Source: DATBGO01 sp963695645 (GTDB lineage: Bacteria; Actinomycetota; Actinomycetes; Streptosporangiales; Streptosporangiaceae). From it: a stretch of 64,000 nt of DNA. Each line of letters starts with the position of its first letter. Position 1 is the first letter of the stretch. The translations under genes and the position numbers were made by a program. Positions 38,311 to 46,760 of the stretch are shown here, piece by piece. The DNA lies in assembly GCA_963695645.1 (NCBI GenBank), contig CAVOHC010000010.1:194481-258480 (forward strand), read 5' to 3'. The notes under the pieces are model-generated. The model was not told the origin of the DNA. It did no database searches and saw nothing but the letters and a program-made list of their open reading frames with translations.

Positions 38311-39298
38311 GGCGGATCGCCGGGCGCCGGGCGGGCCGGTCCGGGAGCGCCTGCTGCGGCCTGCGGGGGCTGTGCCGAGGGGCGGGGTCGCGTGGCAGGC
38401 CGGCCGATGGCGAACAGCTCAAGCGTGTCGGTCAGCTCAGCCAGATCCCCGGCCCGGTGCACGCCGTAGGCCCGGGCGAGCGCCTCCCAGCCGCCGTCCG
38501 CTGCGGCGAGCGCGCCGGAGTGGGCGGCCACCATCATCCGCCCGCGGGCCGAGTTGCCGACGGTGAGGAGGATGACGGGGATGGCGCGCTCGGCGGCGCG
38601 GGCGAGCACCTGGCGGAGCAGGGCCGGCTGCCTGATCGCCTCAAGGACCAGGGCGAGCACCCTGGTCTCCGGCAGCCCGAGCGCGTAATCAAGGTAGGAC
38701 GGCGCGGCAGTGACGAGTTCCTGGCCGGAGGAGACCGCGACCGTGAACCCGATGGCCCGGCGCATCCGCAGCATCGCCGAGAAGACCGATCCTGAGTGGG
38801 TCACCAGGGCCACCGGGCCAGCCGGCAGCGGGTCAGGTTCGAGGTAGCCGGTCGCGCGCAGGCCCCGGGCCACGTTGACGAAGCCCATGCACCCGGCGCC
38901 GCACAGCTCCATCCCCGCTGAGGTGGCGATCGCGGCCAGCCGTTCGCGCAGACCGGGGGCGGGGTGATCGTGGCCTGAAGGCCGGGCTGCCGGATCTTCG
39001 TGCGCGTTGCCGAAGATGACCGCGGCGCGGTCGCCGCGCCTTGCGGCCAGCGTGAGCTGCGCCTCGAGCGCCGCGTCCGGAACGCCGAGCAGCACCAGGT
39101 CGACCGGGCCAGGCAAGTCAGCGAGCGACGGAAGGCACCGCCGCCCGCCGATCCCGGCGTACCGCGGGTTGACCGGGTAGATCTCCGGGCGGGCCGGGCT
39201 GGCTGCGACCTCCGCAAGCATCCTGTCGCCGAAGGTGCCGGGCCTGGCCGAAGCGCCGACCACGGCGACGCTCCTGGCCTCAAGCATCGCGGCGAGGG

Positions 39299-39450
39299 CG
39301 GCCCCGGTGCCGGGAGTCCGCAGTGTCATCCGGTTACCCCCAGCCTCGCGACGGGGGCGGCCCCGGTGCCGGGACTCCGGAGTGTCATCCGGTTACCCCA
39401 GCTCCGGGACGGGGGCGGCCCCGGTGCCGGGACTCCGGAGAGCCATCCGT
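39299..39450. repeat. About 59-bp tandem repeat containing the gene start
   Basis: Two and a half copies. The first includes the ATG and first codons of the acyl-CoA synthetase (MTLRTPGTGAA on the minus strand). The copies further upstream repeat the same ATG region (MTLRSPGTGAAP) but run into stop codons. Confidence 0.85.
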
Positions 39451-39462
39451 TAATTTCCGCCG

Positions 39463-41109
39463 TCATGGCCGCCGGGCGAGCCTGCGCAGCTGACCTGACC
39501 GGCGCTCGGCCTTCTTGTCCGCGATCGCGGCCCTGGCCGCCTGCCAGCCGGGGATGCCGCAGACGCCGCCACCCCCGTGGGTGGCCGAGCTGCCGTAATA
39601 CAGGCCGGTCAGCGGGGTGCGGTAGTCGGCGTAGCCGGGCGCGGGCCGCATGTGGAACAGCTGCTCAAGGGACAGCTCGCCATGGAAGATATTGCCGCCG
39701 ACCAGCCCGTACTCCTGCTCCATCTGGTGGGGGCCGACGATGTCCCGGTGCAGGATCGATGCCTTGAAATTCGGGGCCAGCTCGTTGTAGCAGTCGATCA
39801 TCCGGTCCGCGTAGGCCTCCAGTTCCCCGGTGTGCGGTTCCTCGCTCCAGTCGGCCGGCACCCACTGGGTGAACAGCGACATGATGTGGCTGCCTTCCGG
39901 GCACAGCTTGGTGTCGAAAGTGGTCGGGATCACCCCGTCGCTGAACGGGAACTGGGCCGGCCGGCCGTCGCGGGCGTCCTGGAACGCGCGCTCCATGTAC
40001 TCCATCGAGGGCGCCATCTCGACCGATCCGGTGTGATGCTCCTGAAGCTGCGAGCCGGGGTCGGCGGTGAAGTCCGGCAGCTCGGCGAGGGCCAGGTTGA
40101 TCTTCACCACGCCGCTGCGGGTCTTCCAGTGCTCGATGTCGGAGACGAAGGCATCCGGCAGGTACTCGGCGCCCACCTGCTCGAGGAAGGCCGTCCGCGG
40201 GTGCAGCGTGGACACGATGACCTGGGCGCGGAGTTCCTCGCCGTTGTCCAGGACCACGCCGACCGCCCGGTCGCCTTCGATGATCAGGCGGGCGACGCGC
40301 GCGCCGGTGCGGATCTGCGCGCCATGGGCGCGCGCGGCGGCCTCGATGGCGGCCGAGACGCCGCCCATGCCGCCCTCCTGGAACCCCCAGTTGCCCAGGT
40401 GACCGTCACCGACATCGCCGATGGAGTGGTGGGCCATCACGTACGCGGTTCCGGGTGAATACGGGCCGGCCCAGGTCCCGATCACGCCGTTGACCGCGAG
40501 CGCGCCCTTTACCTGAGGTGAGTCGAACCAGTCGTCGAGCAGGTCGGCGATGCTCATCGTCATCAGCCGCGTGACGTCGGCGATCGTGCGGACGTCCAGG
40601 CCGCGGTGGCGCCAGGCCAGCCTGAGGGTGCCGGCCAGGTCACGCGGCCGGTGCGAGCCGATCGCGGGCGGCACGGTCAGCAGCAGCGGGCCGAGGACGT
40701 CAGCCAGCCCGGCGAGCCAGGCATCCCAGCGCGGCATCGCGTCGGCGTCCTTTTTGGACCACTTGGACACCTCTTCGTGGTTACGCTTGGCATCATCGGC
40801 GTACAGCCTGATCGAGCCGCCTTCGGGAAAGGCCTGGTAATACGGGCCCATCGGGTAGATCTTGTAACCATGGCGGGCAAGATCGAGCTCGGAGATGATG
40901 GTCGGCGGCATCAGGCTCATGACATAGGAGAGCCGGGTGACCTTGTACTCGGGCGCGTCCGGCCACGGGGCCTCCGTGGTCGCCGCGCCGCCAGTCTTGC
41001 CTCGGCCTTCGAGCACCACGGTGCTGGCGCCGGACCGGGCCAGGTACGCCGCCGCGACGAGCCCGTTGTGCCCTCCGCCCACCACGATCGCGTCGTATGT
41101 TGCGGACAT
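39463..41109 (-). CDS. Phytoene-desaturase-like FAD/NAD(P) oxidoreductase
   Basis: This 548-aa flavoprotein starts with the Rossmann motif YDAIVVGGGHNGLVAAAYLAR and GGAATTEAPWP, and ends with the FAD-contacting GLYYGSSATHGGGGVCGIPG. It belongs to the phytoene dehydrogenase/PYROXD2-like amine-oxidase superfamily. With no carotenoid genes nearby, oxidation of an amine or a pathway intermediate fits better than carotenoid desaturation. ATG at 41109 has GGAAGG 8 bases upstream. Its promoter (TTGTCG, 17 bases, TAGACT) is covered by operator site B, shared with the divergent TetR gene. Confidence 0.87.
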   Translation of the reverse strand: MSATYDAIVVGGGHNGLVAAAYLARSGASTVVLEGRGKTGGAATTEAPWPDAPEYKVTRLSYVMSLMPPTIISELDLARHGYKIYPMGPYYQAFPEGGSIRLYADDAKRNHEEVSKWSKKDADAMPRWDAWLAGLADVLGPLLLTVPPAIGSHRPRDLAGTLRLAWRHRGLDVRTIADVTRLMTMSIADLLDDWFDSPQVKGALAVNGVIGTWAGPYSPGTAYVMAHHSIGDVGDGHLGNWGFQEGGMGGVSAAIEAAARAHGAQIRTGARVARLIIEGDRAVGVVLDNGEELRAQVIVSTLHPRTAFLEQVGAEYLPDAFVSDIEHWKTRSGVVKINLALAELPDFTADPGSQLQEHHTGSVEMAPSMEYMERAFQDARDGRPAQFPFSDGVIPTTFDTKLCPEGSHIMSLFTQWVPADWSEEPHTGELEAYADRMIDCYNELAPNFKASILHRDIVGPHQMEQEYGLVGGNIFHGELSLEQLFHMRPAPGYADYRTPLTGLYYGSSATHGGGGVCGIPGWQAARAAIADKKAERRSGQLRRLARRP

Positions 41110-41153
41110 GGATCCGCCTTCCGTGAGTTGCGGTCGTGACCCCGCAGGACGAG

Positions 41154-41196
41154 TTGACTGAATGTTCAGTCTAGAAACCTGCTACGGTATCGACAA
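41154..41196 (-). promoter_or_regulatory. Operator site B and promoter of the FAD oxidoreductase
   Basis: TTGACTGAATGTTCAGTCTA at 41154-41173 contains the palindrome 41156-41171 (one central mismatch). On the minus strand -35 TTGTCG (41191-41196) and -10 TAGACT (41168-41173) are 17 bases apart, so bound repressor would block the -10. The TetR gene starts 45 bases from the site on the other side, so autoregulation is expected. Confidence 0.8.
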
Positions 41197-41217
41197 GAGG
41201 CCGGAAGGATGTCGCCG

Positions 41218-41904
41218 ATGACCGACCAGGCTGGCGCGCCGGTGGCGGCCCTGGGCACCCTGGGCACCGCCGACCAGCGCCGTGAGCAGATGCTGCGCGC
41301 GGCGCTTCAAGTCATCTCCGAGCGTGGTTACCCGGAAACCAGGATCGCCGATGTGGCGGAGCGGATCGGGATCAGCCCCGCGCTGGTCATCTATTACTTC
41401 AAGACCAAGGACCAGCTGCTGACCGAGGCCATCAGGTACGCCGAGGACAGCTGGTATGCCAGCGGGCAGCGCCGGATGGCCGTACTGCCGACGGCCGTGG
41501 CCAAGCTCGAGGAAATCGTCGCGATGAGCTGCCTGCCCGAGGCAGACCCCGGCGAGGACTACTCGTGGCTGATCTGGCTGGATTTCTGGGCCCAGGCGGC
41601 CAGGAACGCCGAGGTGGCCGCGGTCCGGCAGAAGTCAGACGAGCTCTGGCGGGAGACGATCAGGTCGCTGGTGGTCGAAGGCCAGCAGTCCGGCGAGTTC
41701 CGCGACGTCGACCCGGACGGCTTCGGCATCCATTTTTCGGCGCTGCTGGACGGGCTGGCCATCCAGATGGCGCTGGAGGATCCGGTGGTGGACCCGGTGA
41801 CCGCGTTCGAGCTGAGCATGCGCTTCGCGGCGGACCAGCTAGGGTTCGACTGGGCTCCCAGCGGGCGCGGGCGCCCGGCGGGGAGCAGCTCAGGAGGGGA
41901 GTGA
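41218..41904 (+). CDS. TetR/AcrR-family repressor, BetI-like
   Basis: This 228-aa regulator has an N-terminal helix-turn-helix (ALQVISERGYPETRIADVAE, RIGISPALVIYYFKTKDQLL) and a C-terminal ligand/dimer domain of the BetI type (WLIWLDFWAQAARNAEV). ATG at 41218 is chosen because GGAAGGA is 8 bases upstream; the ATG at 41209 overlaps that site. It is flanked by operator site B and runs 3 bases before the ABC ATPase, so the two are co-transcribed. It is the obvious candidate for binding the four related palindromes of the cluster. The inducer is unknown; BetI relatives respond to choline or betaine. Confidence 0.9.
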   Translation: MTDQAGAPVAALGTLGTADQRREQMLRAALQVISERGYPETRIADVAERIGISPALVIYYFKTKDQLLTEAIRYAEDSWYASGQRRMAVLPTAVAKLEEIVAMSCLPEADPGEDYSWLIWLDFWAQAARNAEVAAVRQKSDELWRETIRSLVVEGQQSGEFRDVDPDGFGIHFSALLDGLAIQMALEDPVVDPVTAFELSMRFAADQLGFDWAPSGRGRPAGSSSGGE

Positions 41905-41907
41905 GCC

Positions 41908-43041
41908 GTGGCCGGTGGGCAGATTGACCTGGTCTCGCTGACCAAGCGCTTCGTTGAGCTCGCCGTCGACGACATCGACCTGACCGTCCCATGCGGGGAA
42001 TTCTTCTCCCTGCTCGGGCCCTCCGGCTGCGGCAAGACGACAACGTTGCGGCTGATCGCGGGCTTCGAACAGCCGACGTCCGGCCGGGTGCTGCTCGACG
42101 ACGTGGACGTGACGATGGTGCCGCCCAACAAGCGCAACGTCAACACGGTTTTCCAGAGCTACGCGCTGTTCCCGTTCCTCACCGTGTTCGACAACGTGGC
42201 ATTCGGGCTGCGCAACCGCAAGCTGGCCAGGAAGGAACTGGAGACCCGGGTCCGGGAGGCCCTCGAGCTTGTCCATCTCGGCTCGTTCGCTAAGCGCCGG
42301 CCGGGGCAGCTGTCCGGCGGCCAGCAGCAGCGGGTGGCCCTGGCCAGGGCGCTGGTGCTCAACCCGGCCGTGTTGCTGCTCGACGAGCCGCTCGGCGCGC
42401 TGGACGCCAAGCTCCGCCGGTCGCTGAAAGTCGAGCTCAAGGCGCTGCAGGAACGCGTCGGCATCACGTTCCTCTACGTCACCCACGATCAGGAAGAAGC
42501 CCTGACCATGTCCGACCGGGTGGCGGTCATGCGCAGCGGCAAGATCGTCCAGATCGGCGACCCGCATGAGATATATGAGGAGCCCGCTGACACGTACGTG
42601 GCTGACTTCCTCGGCGTCTCGAACCTCATGGAGGTCGACGTGGTCGAACGCCACTCGGGCTCGCGGTTCCGGGTCCGGCTCGGCGAATCGGCGCTCAGCG
42701 TCGAGCAGGGCGTCGCTGACGGGCTCGGCAAGGCCTATTGCGTGATCCGGCCGGAGCGGATTCGAATCGAGCCGTTCGGCTCCCCGGGCCCGAACCGCGT
42801 GCCCGCGATGGTGGAGCGGCTGGTCTACGTCGGATCGGCTACCCAGGTGATGCTCAGGCTCGCGCCGGGTGAGCTGCTCCAGGCGCTGGTGCAGAACGAC
42901 GGCTCGCATACGCAGCTGGCCCAGGGCACCCCGGTGCACACGTTCCTGGCGCCGGACGCACTGCGGGTACTTGCCGACACCGGCCCGGCGCAAGCGGCCG
43001 CCGGGGACGGCGCGGATGCGGGCCTGCAGCTGATCCGGTAG
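41908..43041 (+). CDS. Second polyamine-type ABC importer, ATPase
   Basis: This 377-aa PotA-like ATPase has Walker A GPSGCGKTTTLRL, Q-loop FQSYALFPFL, signature LSGGQQQRVALARA, Walker B LLLDEPLGALD, switch VTHDQEEAL and a C-terminal TOBE domain (CVIRPERIRIEP). GTG at 41908 has AGGAGGGG 8 bases upstream and follows the TetR stop by 3 bases. Its permeases and binding protein are encoded convergently on the other strand, across a tandem repeat, an uncommon split of an importer operon. Confidence 0.92.
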   Translation: MAGGQIDLVSLTKRFVELAVDDIDLTVPCGEFFSLLGPSGCGKTTTLRLIAGFEQPTSGRVLLDDVDVTMVPPNKRNVNTVFQSYALFPFLTVFDNVAFGLRNRKLARKELETRVREALELVHLGSFAKRRPGQLSGGQQQRVALARALVLNPAVLLLDEPLGALDAKLRRSLKVELKALQERVGITFLYVTHDQEEALTMSDRVAVMRSGKIVQIGDPHEIYEEPADTYVADFLGVSNLMEVDVVERHSGSRFRVRLGESALSVEQGVADGLGKAYCVIRPERIRIEPFGSPGPNRVPAMVERLVYVGSATQVMLRLAPGELLQALVQNDGSHTQLAQGTPVHTFLAPDALRVLADTGPAQAAAGDGADAGLQLIR

Positions 43042-43079
43042 CGCGCGGCGGACAGATCGCGGCGGTCAGTCCGGGTGTG

Positions 43080-43253
43080 TCAGATCCGGGCAGTCAGATC
43101 CCGGCGGTCAGATCCGGGGCGGTCAGGTCCGGGGCGGTCAGATCCGGGCAGTCAGGTCCGGGGCGGTCAGATCCCGGCGGTCAGGTCCGGGGCGGTCAGA
43201 TCCCGGCGGTCAGGTCCGGGGCGGTCAGATCCCGGCGGTCAGATCCCGGCGAT
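43080..43253. repeat. 14/15-bp tandem repeat, about 12 copies, between convergent genes
   Basis: Copies of a unit near GGCGGTCAGATCCC alternate 14- and 15-base spacing. The array fills the gap between the ATPase and permease genes. Its last copies supply the stop codon of the permease (TCA at 43239-43241), so the array looks like reiteration of that gene end. Confidence 0.9.
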
Positions 43254-44174
43254 CGTGGAGAGTGCTTCCCGCCGGTCGCCCCGCTCCCCGCGGGTCATGA
43301 ACCGGTAGCCGAAATACCCGGCAGTCGCGATGACGAACGACATCACCAGCATGATCGTGCCGAGCGCGTTGAGCGCGGGGCCGCCGTTACCGCCGTGCTG
43401 CTGGGAGTAGATGTATACCGACATCGGGGTGTTGGCCGCGGTGGAGTTCAGCAGGTCCACGATCACGAAGTCATCGATGACGCTGGAGAAGACCAGCACC
43501 GCGCTGGCGAAGATGGCCGGGGTGAGCAACGGCAGCATGACCCGGCGCATGGTCTGCAGCTGGGTCGCGCCGAGGTCGGCCGCAGCCTCCTCGTACTGTC
43601 TCCCGATCGTCACGAGCCTGGCCTGGACGATGATCGCCGGCCAGCTGACATTCCAGGTGACCAGGGCGAGCGTCTCGGCTAGCGTGCCCAGGCCCACGGA
43701 GGTGAACAGCGAGGTGAACACGAAGAACATCGCGACGCCGAAGATCAGCTCCGGGATCACGAACGACAGGATCATCACGAAGTTGAAGCTCGCTGACGTG
43801 TAGCCGCGCCACCTGTTGATGCCGAGCGCGAACGCCACGCCCAGGGGTACCGCGATCAGCGTGGTGTAGGCCGACAGCCGCAGCGTCTGGATGACGGCCA
43901 GCCGCAGCTGCTCATTGTGCAGCACGGAGTTCACCGGGTCGGAGTAGTACCACCGCATCGAGAAGCCCTGCCAGGCGCTCTGCGACTTGCCGTTATTGAA
44001 GGAGAACAGGACGGCGAGCGCGATCGGCACGATCGACCAGATCAGGTAGAGCCAGGTGAATCCCTCCAGGAACCAAGGGTGGCCCCATGGATTGCGCCGT
44101 AGCCGCGGCAGCGGTGCCCGGGCCGCCACGGTGCCTGCGGCTGGCTGCACGGGTGTGGCGGCGGTGGCGCTCAT
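43239..44174 (-). CDS. Second importer, permease (PotC-like)
   Basis: This is a 311-aa membrane protein with about six helices and the EAA loop EEAAADLGATQLQTMRRVMLP. An N-terminal Ala/Pro-rich cytoplasmic segment precedes TM1 (FTWLYLIWSIVPIALAVLF). ATG at 44174 overlaps the stop of the upstream permease (ATGA). The C terminus falls within a tandem repeat. Confidence 0.92.
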   Translation of the reverse strand: MSATAATPVQPAAGTVAARAPLPRLRRNPWGHPWFLEGFTWLYLIWSIVPIALAVLFSFNNGKSQSAWQGFSMRWYYSDPVNSVLHNEQLRLAVIQTLRLSAYTTLIAVPLGVAFALGINRWRGYTSASFNFVMILSFVIPELIFGVAMFFVFTSLFTSVGLGTLAETLALVTWNVSWPAIIVQARLVTIGRQYEEAAADLGATQLQTMRRVMLPLLTPAIFASAVLVFSSVIDDFVIVDLLNSTAANTPMSVYIYSQQHGGNGGPALNALGTIMLVMSFVIATAGYFGYRFMTRGERGDRREALSTIAGI

Positions 44175-45106
44175 GCTGCCTCCCGCGACGACCTGTTGGT
44201 CGCCACCACGTAGTAGATCATCGGAACGACCAGGACAAGGAGCAGCAGCAGGGACATGACCGCGCCCTGGCCCTCGAACGCCGGCGTCGACAGGTTCCCG
44301 TCGATCACGTTGCCGATCATCGCCGTTCCGGCGGTCCCGGACAGCAGCTGATTGGTGAAGTAGTCGCCGAGCATCGGCAGCACCGTGATCAGCAGCCCAG
44401 TCAGGATCGCCTGCCTGGACAGTGGCAGCGTGACCCGCAGGAACGTGCGCACCCGGCCCAGGCCGAGGTCACGCCCGGCTTCCAGGAGCGAGCCGTCGAT
44501 CCGGTCCAGCCCGGCGTAGAGCACCAGGATCAGGTACGGGATGTAGCCGTAGACCAGGCCGAGAATCACCGTGTAGGACTGGCCGCCCAGCCAGTCGACC
44601 GGGTGCGAGATCAGATGCAGGGTGGTGAGCACCTTGTTGACATAGCCGTTGGTCTGCAGCAGGTCGATCCAGGCCAGCATCCGCATCATGTAGCTGATCC
44701 AGAACGGCGCGATCAGCAGGACCAGGAAGAGCGCCTTGCGGCGGCCGGCGAACCTGGCCACGAAATAGGCCGCCGGATAGCCGATCAGCAGCGAGATGAC
44801 CGATGCGGCCGCCGTGTACCACAGCGTCCTTACCAGGATCGGTCCCACGAAAGCGCCGCTGCCGAAGGTGACGTGCCACACGGCGATCAGGTTGGTCGCG
44901 CTCCAGTCCAGCGGGTTATAGACCGCGATGGGCGTGCCGTACAGCTGGTTCAGCTGCCCGGCTCCGATTGCCAGCACGACATAGAAGGGCACGATGAACA
45001 GCAGGGCCAGCCAGATGATGCCCGGTGCGGCCAGGGCCGCCCAGAAGATCCGGTGATGTTCGCGCTCGGTGCTCCGCCGCCTGGCCAGCCTGCCGCCTGC
45101 CGTCAC
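44171..45106 (-). CDS. Second importer, permease (PotB-like)
   Basis: This is a 311-aa membrane protein with first helix FWAALAAPGIIWLALLFIVP and EAA loop LEAGRDLGLGRVRTFLRVTLP. GTG at 45106 follows the stop of the binding-protein gene by 11 bases, and the end overlaps the next permease. The row is binding protein, PotB-like, PotC-like. Confidence 0.92.
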   Translation of the reverse strand: MTAGGRLARRRSTEREHHRIFWAALAAPGIIWLALLFIVPFYVVLAIGAGQLNQLYGTPIAVYNPLDWSATNLIAVWHVTFGSGAFVGPILVRTLWYTAAASVISLLIGYPAAYFVARFAGRRKALFLVLLIAPFWISYMMRMLAWIDLLQTNGYVNKVLTTLHLISHPVDWLGGQSYTVILGLVYGYIPYLILVLYAGLDRIDGSLLEAGRDLGLGRVRTFLRVTLPLSRQAILTGLLITVLPMLGDYFTNQLLSGTAGTAMIGNVIDGNLSTPAFEGQGAVMSLLLLLVLVVPMIYYVVATNRSSREAA

Positions 45107-45117
45107 CTGGATCCCGC

Positions 45118-46416
45118 CTAGACGCCGTGGCTGACGGCCTGCCAGGCCTGCTGCCAGAGCTGGTTGGCCGCGACGGGCAGCTGCAGCTGGCTGACCCCGC
45201 GCCGGAAGTACGACGGCAGGACCACGGTCGAGATCAGGCTGTGCGGCAGGATGCCTTCGCTGACCAGGCGCTGCGGCGTGACGCCGTTGACCGGCTGCAT
45301 GTAGCCGTTGAAGCTGATGTTCGTCAGGACGTTCGGGAGGTCCTGCATGTAGTTGAGGAACAGGTGGGCGAGCACCGGGTTCTGCGCGCCGCGGAGCACG
45401 GTGTTGGTGTCGTTCGCCACCGGGCCCTTGCCGTCGGTGGGGAACCAGTAGCCGACGACGTCGACCGGGACGCCCTTGGGCATGTACTGCGCGGCCGCGG
45501 CCATGTCGCCGGACCAGGCGTGGTGAATCCAGATCTGCCCGCTGGGGATCTCGGTGTAGTCGTTGTTGTCGATGTGCACGTTGGTGAGCTGGGAGAGGTT
45601 CTGCAGCTCCTGCTGGGACTTGGTGATCTCGGCGGGGTCGGTCGTGTTCAGGTCGAAGATCCCGTTCTTCATCAGCCCGAGGCTGATGGACTCACGGTAG
45701 TCGTCGAGTATCGCGACCTTGCCTTTGTACTTGGCCTGCCAAGGCATCGACCAGGGGTTCGCCATGGTGTACGGGTTCTCCGGCACGTGGTCTTTGCGCC
45801 AGGCGATCCCCGTCGTGTAGATCGTGTACGGGACGGTGTACTGCCAGTGCTGGTCGTAGAACGGGTTGGTGAAGTCGGTCCAGGTCTGGTTGATGTTCGG
45901 GATGTAGCTGTGGTTGAGCGGCTGGACCGTCTTCTGCTCGATCAGCTGGCCGAGCACGTCGACGGTGGCGCCCATGAGCACGTCGAAGTTCACCTGGCCG
46001 CTGGCCAGCTTGGACAGGGCCTCGGTCATCGTGTTGAACGTAGTCACCTCGACCTTGCAGTTGTACTTCTTGCCGAAGTCGTCGAGGCACTTCTGGTTGA
46101 CGTAGGCAACCCAGTTGTAGATCTTGAGCGTGGCTCCCTTCTCCGCTAGCTGCCCGCTCTTGATCGCCGGGTTGTCCTTGAACAGCGGCCAGGTGACCGG
46201 GTTATTGGGACGCGGCAGCGGTATCCCGCCTGAGGTCAGCGGCGCGGAGCCGCCCGACGTGCCCGAGCTGGTGCCGCAGGCCGCGAGCAGCGAGCCGATG
46301 GTCCCGGTTCCGCCGAGGAGCGCGCCAGCCGCGGCGCCCGACCGCAGGAAGCCGCGCCGGGAGGTCCCCGGGCGCGGCGGGGTCCCGTCAGAGCGCCAGC
46401 CTTCTCTCGGATGCAC
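45118..46416 (-). CDS. Second importer, substrate-binding Tat lipoprotein
   Basis: This 432-aa PotD-type binding protein has a twin-arginine motif (SRRGFLRSG) and lipobox LLAAC, indicating export folded and lipid anchoring, unlike the Sec-type signal of the first importer's protein. Mature features are LKIYNWVAYVNQKCLDDFGK, FDVLMGATVDVLGQL and YDQHWQYTVPYTIYTTGIAW. GTG at 46416 has AAGGGG 9 bases upstream; a TTG at 46446 is less likely. Operator site C lies about 80 bases upstream. Confidence 0.9.
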   Translation of the reverse strand: MHPREGWRSDGTPPRPGTSRRGFLRSGAAAGALLGGTGTIGSLLAACGTSSGTSGGSAPLTSGGIPLPRPNNPVTWPLFKDNPAIKSGQLAEKGATLKIYNWVAYVNQKCLDDFGKKYNCKVEVTTFNTMTEALSKLASGQVNFDVLMGATVDVLGQLIEQKTVQPLNHSYIPNINQTWTDFTNPFYDQHWQYTVPYTIYTTGIAWRKDHVPENPYTMANPWSMPWQAKYKGKVAILDDYRESISLGLMKNGIFDLNTTDPAEITKSQQELQNLSQLTNVHIDNNDYTEIPSGQIWIHHAWSGDMAAAAQYMPKGVPVDVVGYWFPTDGKGPVANDTNTVLRGAQNPVLAHLFLNYMQDLPNVLTNISFNGYMQPVNGVTPQRLVSEGILPHSLISTVVLPSYFRRGVSQLQLPVAANQLWQQAWQAVSHGV

Positions 46417-46489
46417 GCCGCACCACCCCTTCGCTAGCGTAGCCAAGTCGCTCCCGGGTGCCCTGGGGTATGGTCCGGGGGTCCGTAGT

Positions 46490-46518
46490 AACTACTGACT
46501 GAACATTCCGTCAACATT
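46490..46518 (-). promoter_or_regulatory. Operator site C upstream of the binding-protein gene
   Basis: GACTGAACATTCCGTC at 46497-46512 matches the operator with two changes in one arm. On the minus strand TTGACG overlaps it at one edge and could be a -35 box, placing the operator in the spacer; a -10 near TTACTA is only moderate. It is the weakest of the four sites. Confidence 0.55.
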
Positions 46519-46650
46519 TACTACTCCGAGAGCACGGACACAAGGCTTTCCAGGTAACAGCATTGTCATCTGCACCGCGTAACGCCTGAGGCACCAAAAG
46601 GCCGGATAAGGCACGAAATTCTCTGGTACGGAGGCCCGCCGGCAATCCCC

Positions 46651-46760
46651 CGCACCGCCGCGGCGAACGACCGCCAGCCCCGCACCGCCGCGGCGAACGA
46701 CCGCCAGCCCCGCACCGCCGCGGCGAACGATCGCTAGCCCCGCACCGCCGCGGCGAACGA
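46651..46760. repeat. 30-bp tandem repeat built on the aminotransferase 3' end
   Basis: 3.7 copies of a unit near CGCACCGCCGCGGCGAACGA plus CCGCCAGCCC. The copy at 46741-46760 is the last coding part of the aminotransferase (SFAAAVRG) and the next one carries its stop. The other copies repeat the gene end outside the frame. Confidence 0.92.

Larger units (their letters stand above)
36859..39329 (-). pseudogene. NDP-forming acyl-CoA synthetase, frame broken inside a repeat
   Basis: From ATG 39329 the CoA-binding domain (RSVAVVGASARPGTFG) and succinyl-CoA-ligase-like domain (VALVTHSGSVFSAML) read normally. A Pro/Ser-rich low-complexity stretch then begins, encoded by the GC repeat at 38195-38310. 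After it the homology (DSGLERAHAADLAEQLGVPF onward, and the ATP-grasp domain with VVLKTDEPAIQHKSDAGGV) continues in another frame to TAG 36859. One base appears missing in the repeat. GTG at 38169 could restart the second half as a separate 436-aa protein. The C terminus has six PAGTVA repeats. Intact members are ADP-forming acyl-CoA ligases or acetyltransferases. Confidence 0.8.
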
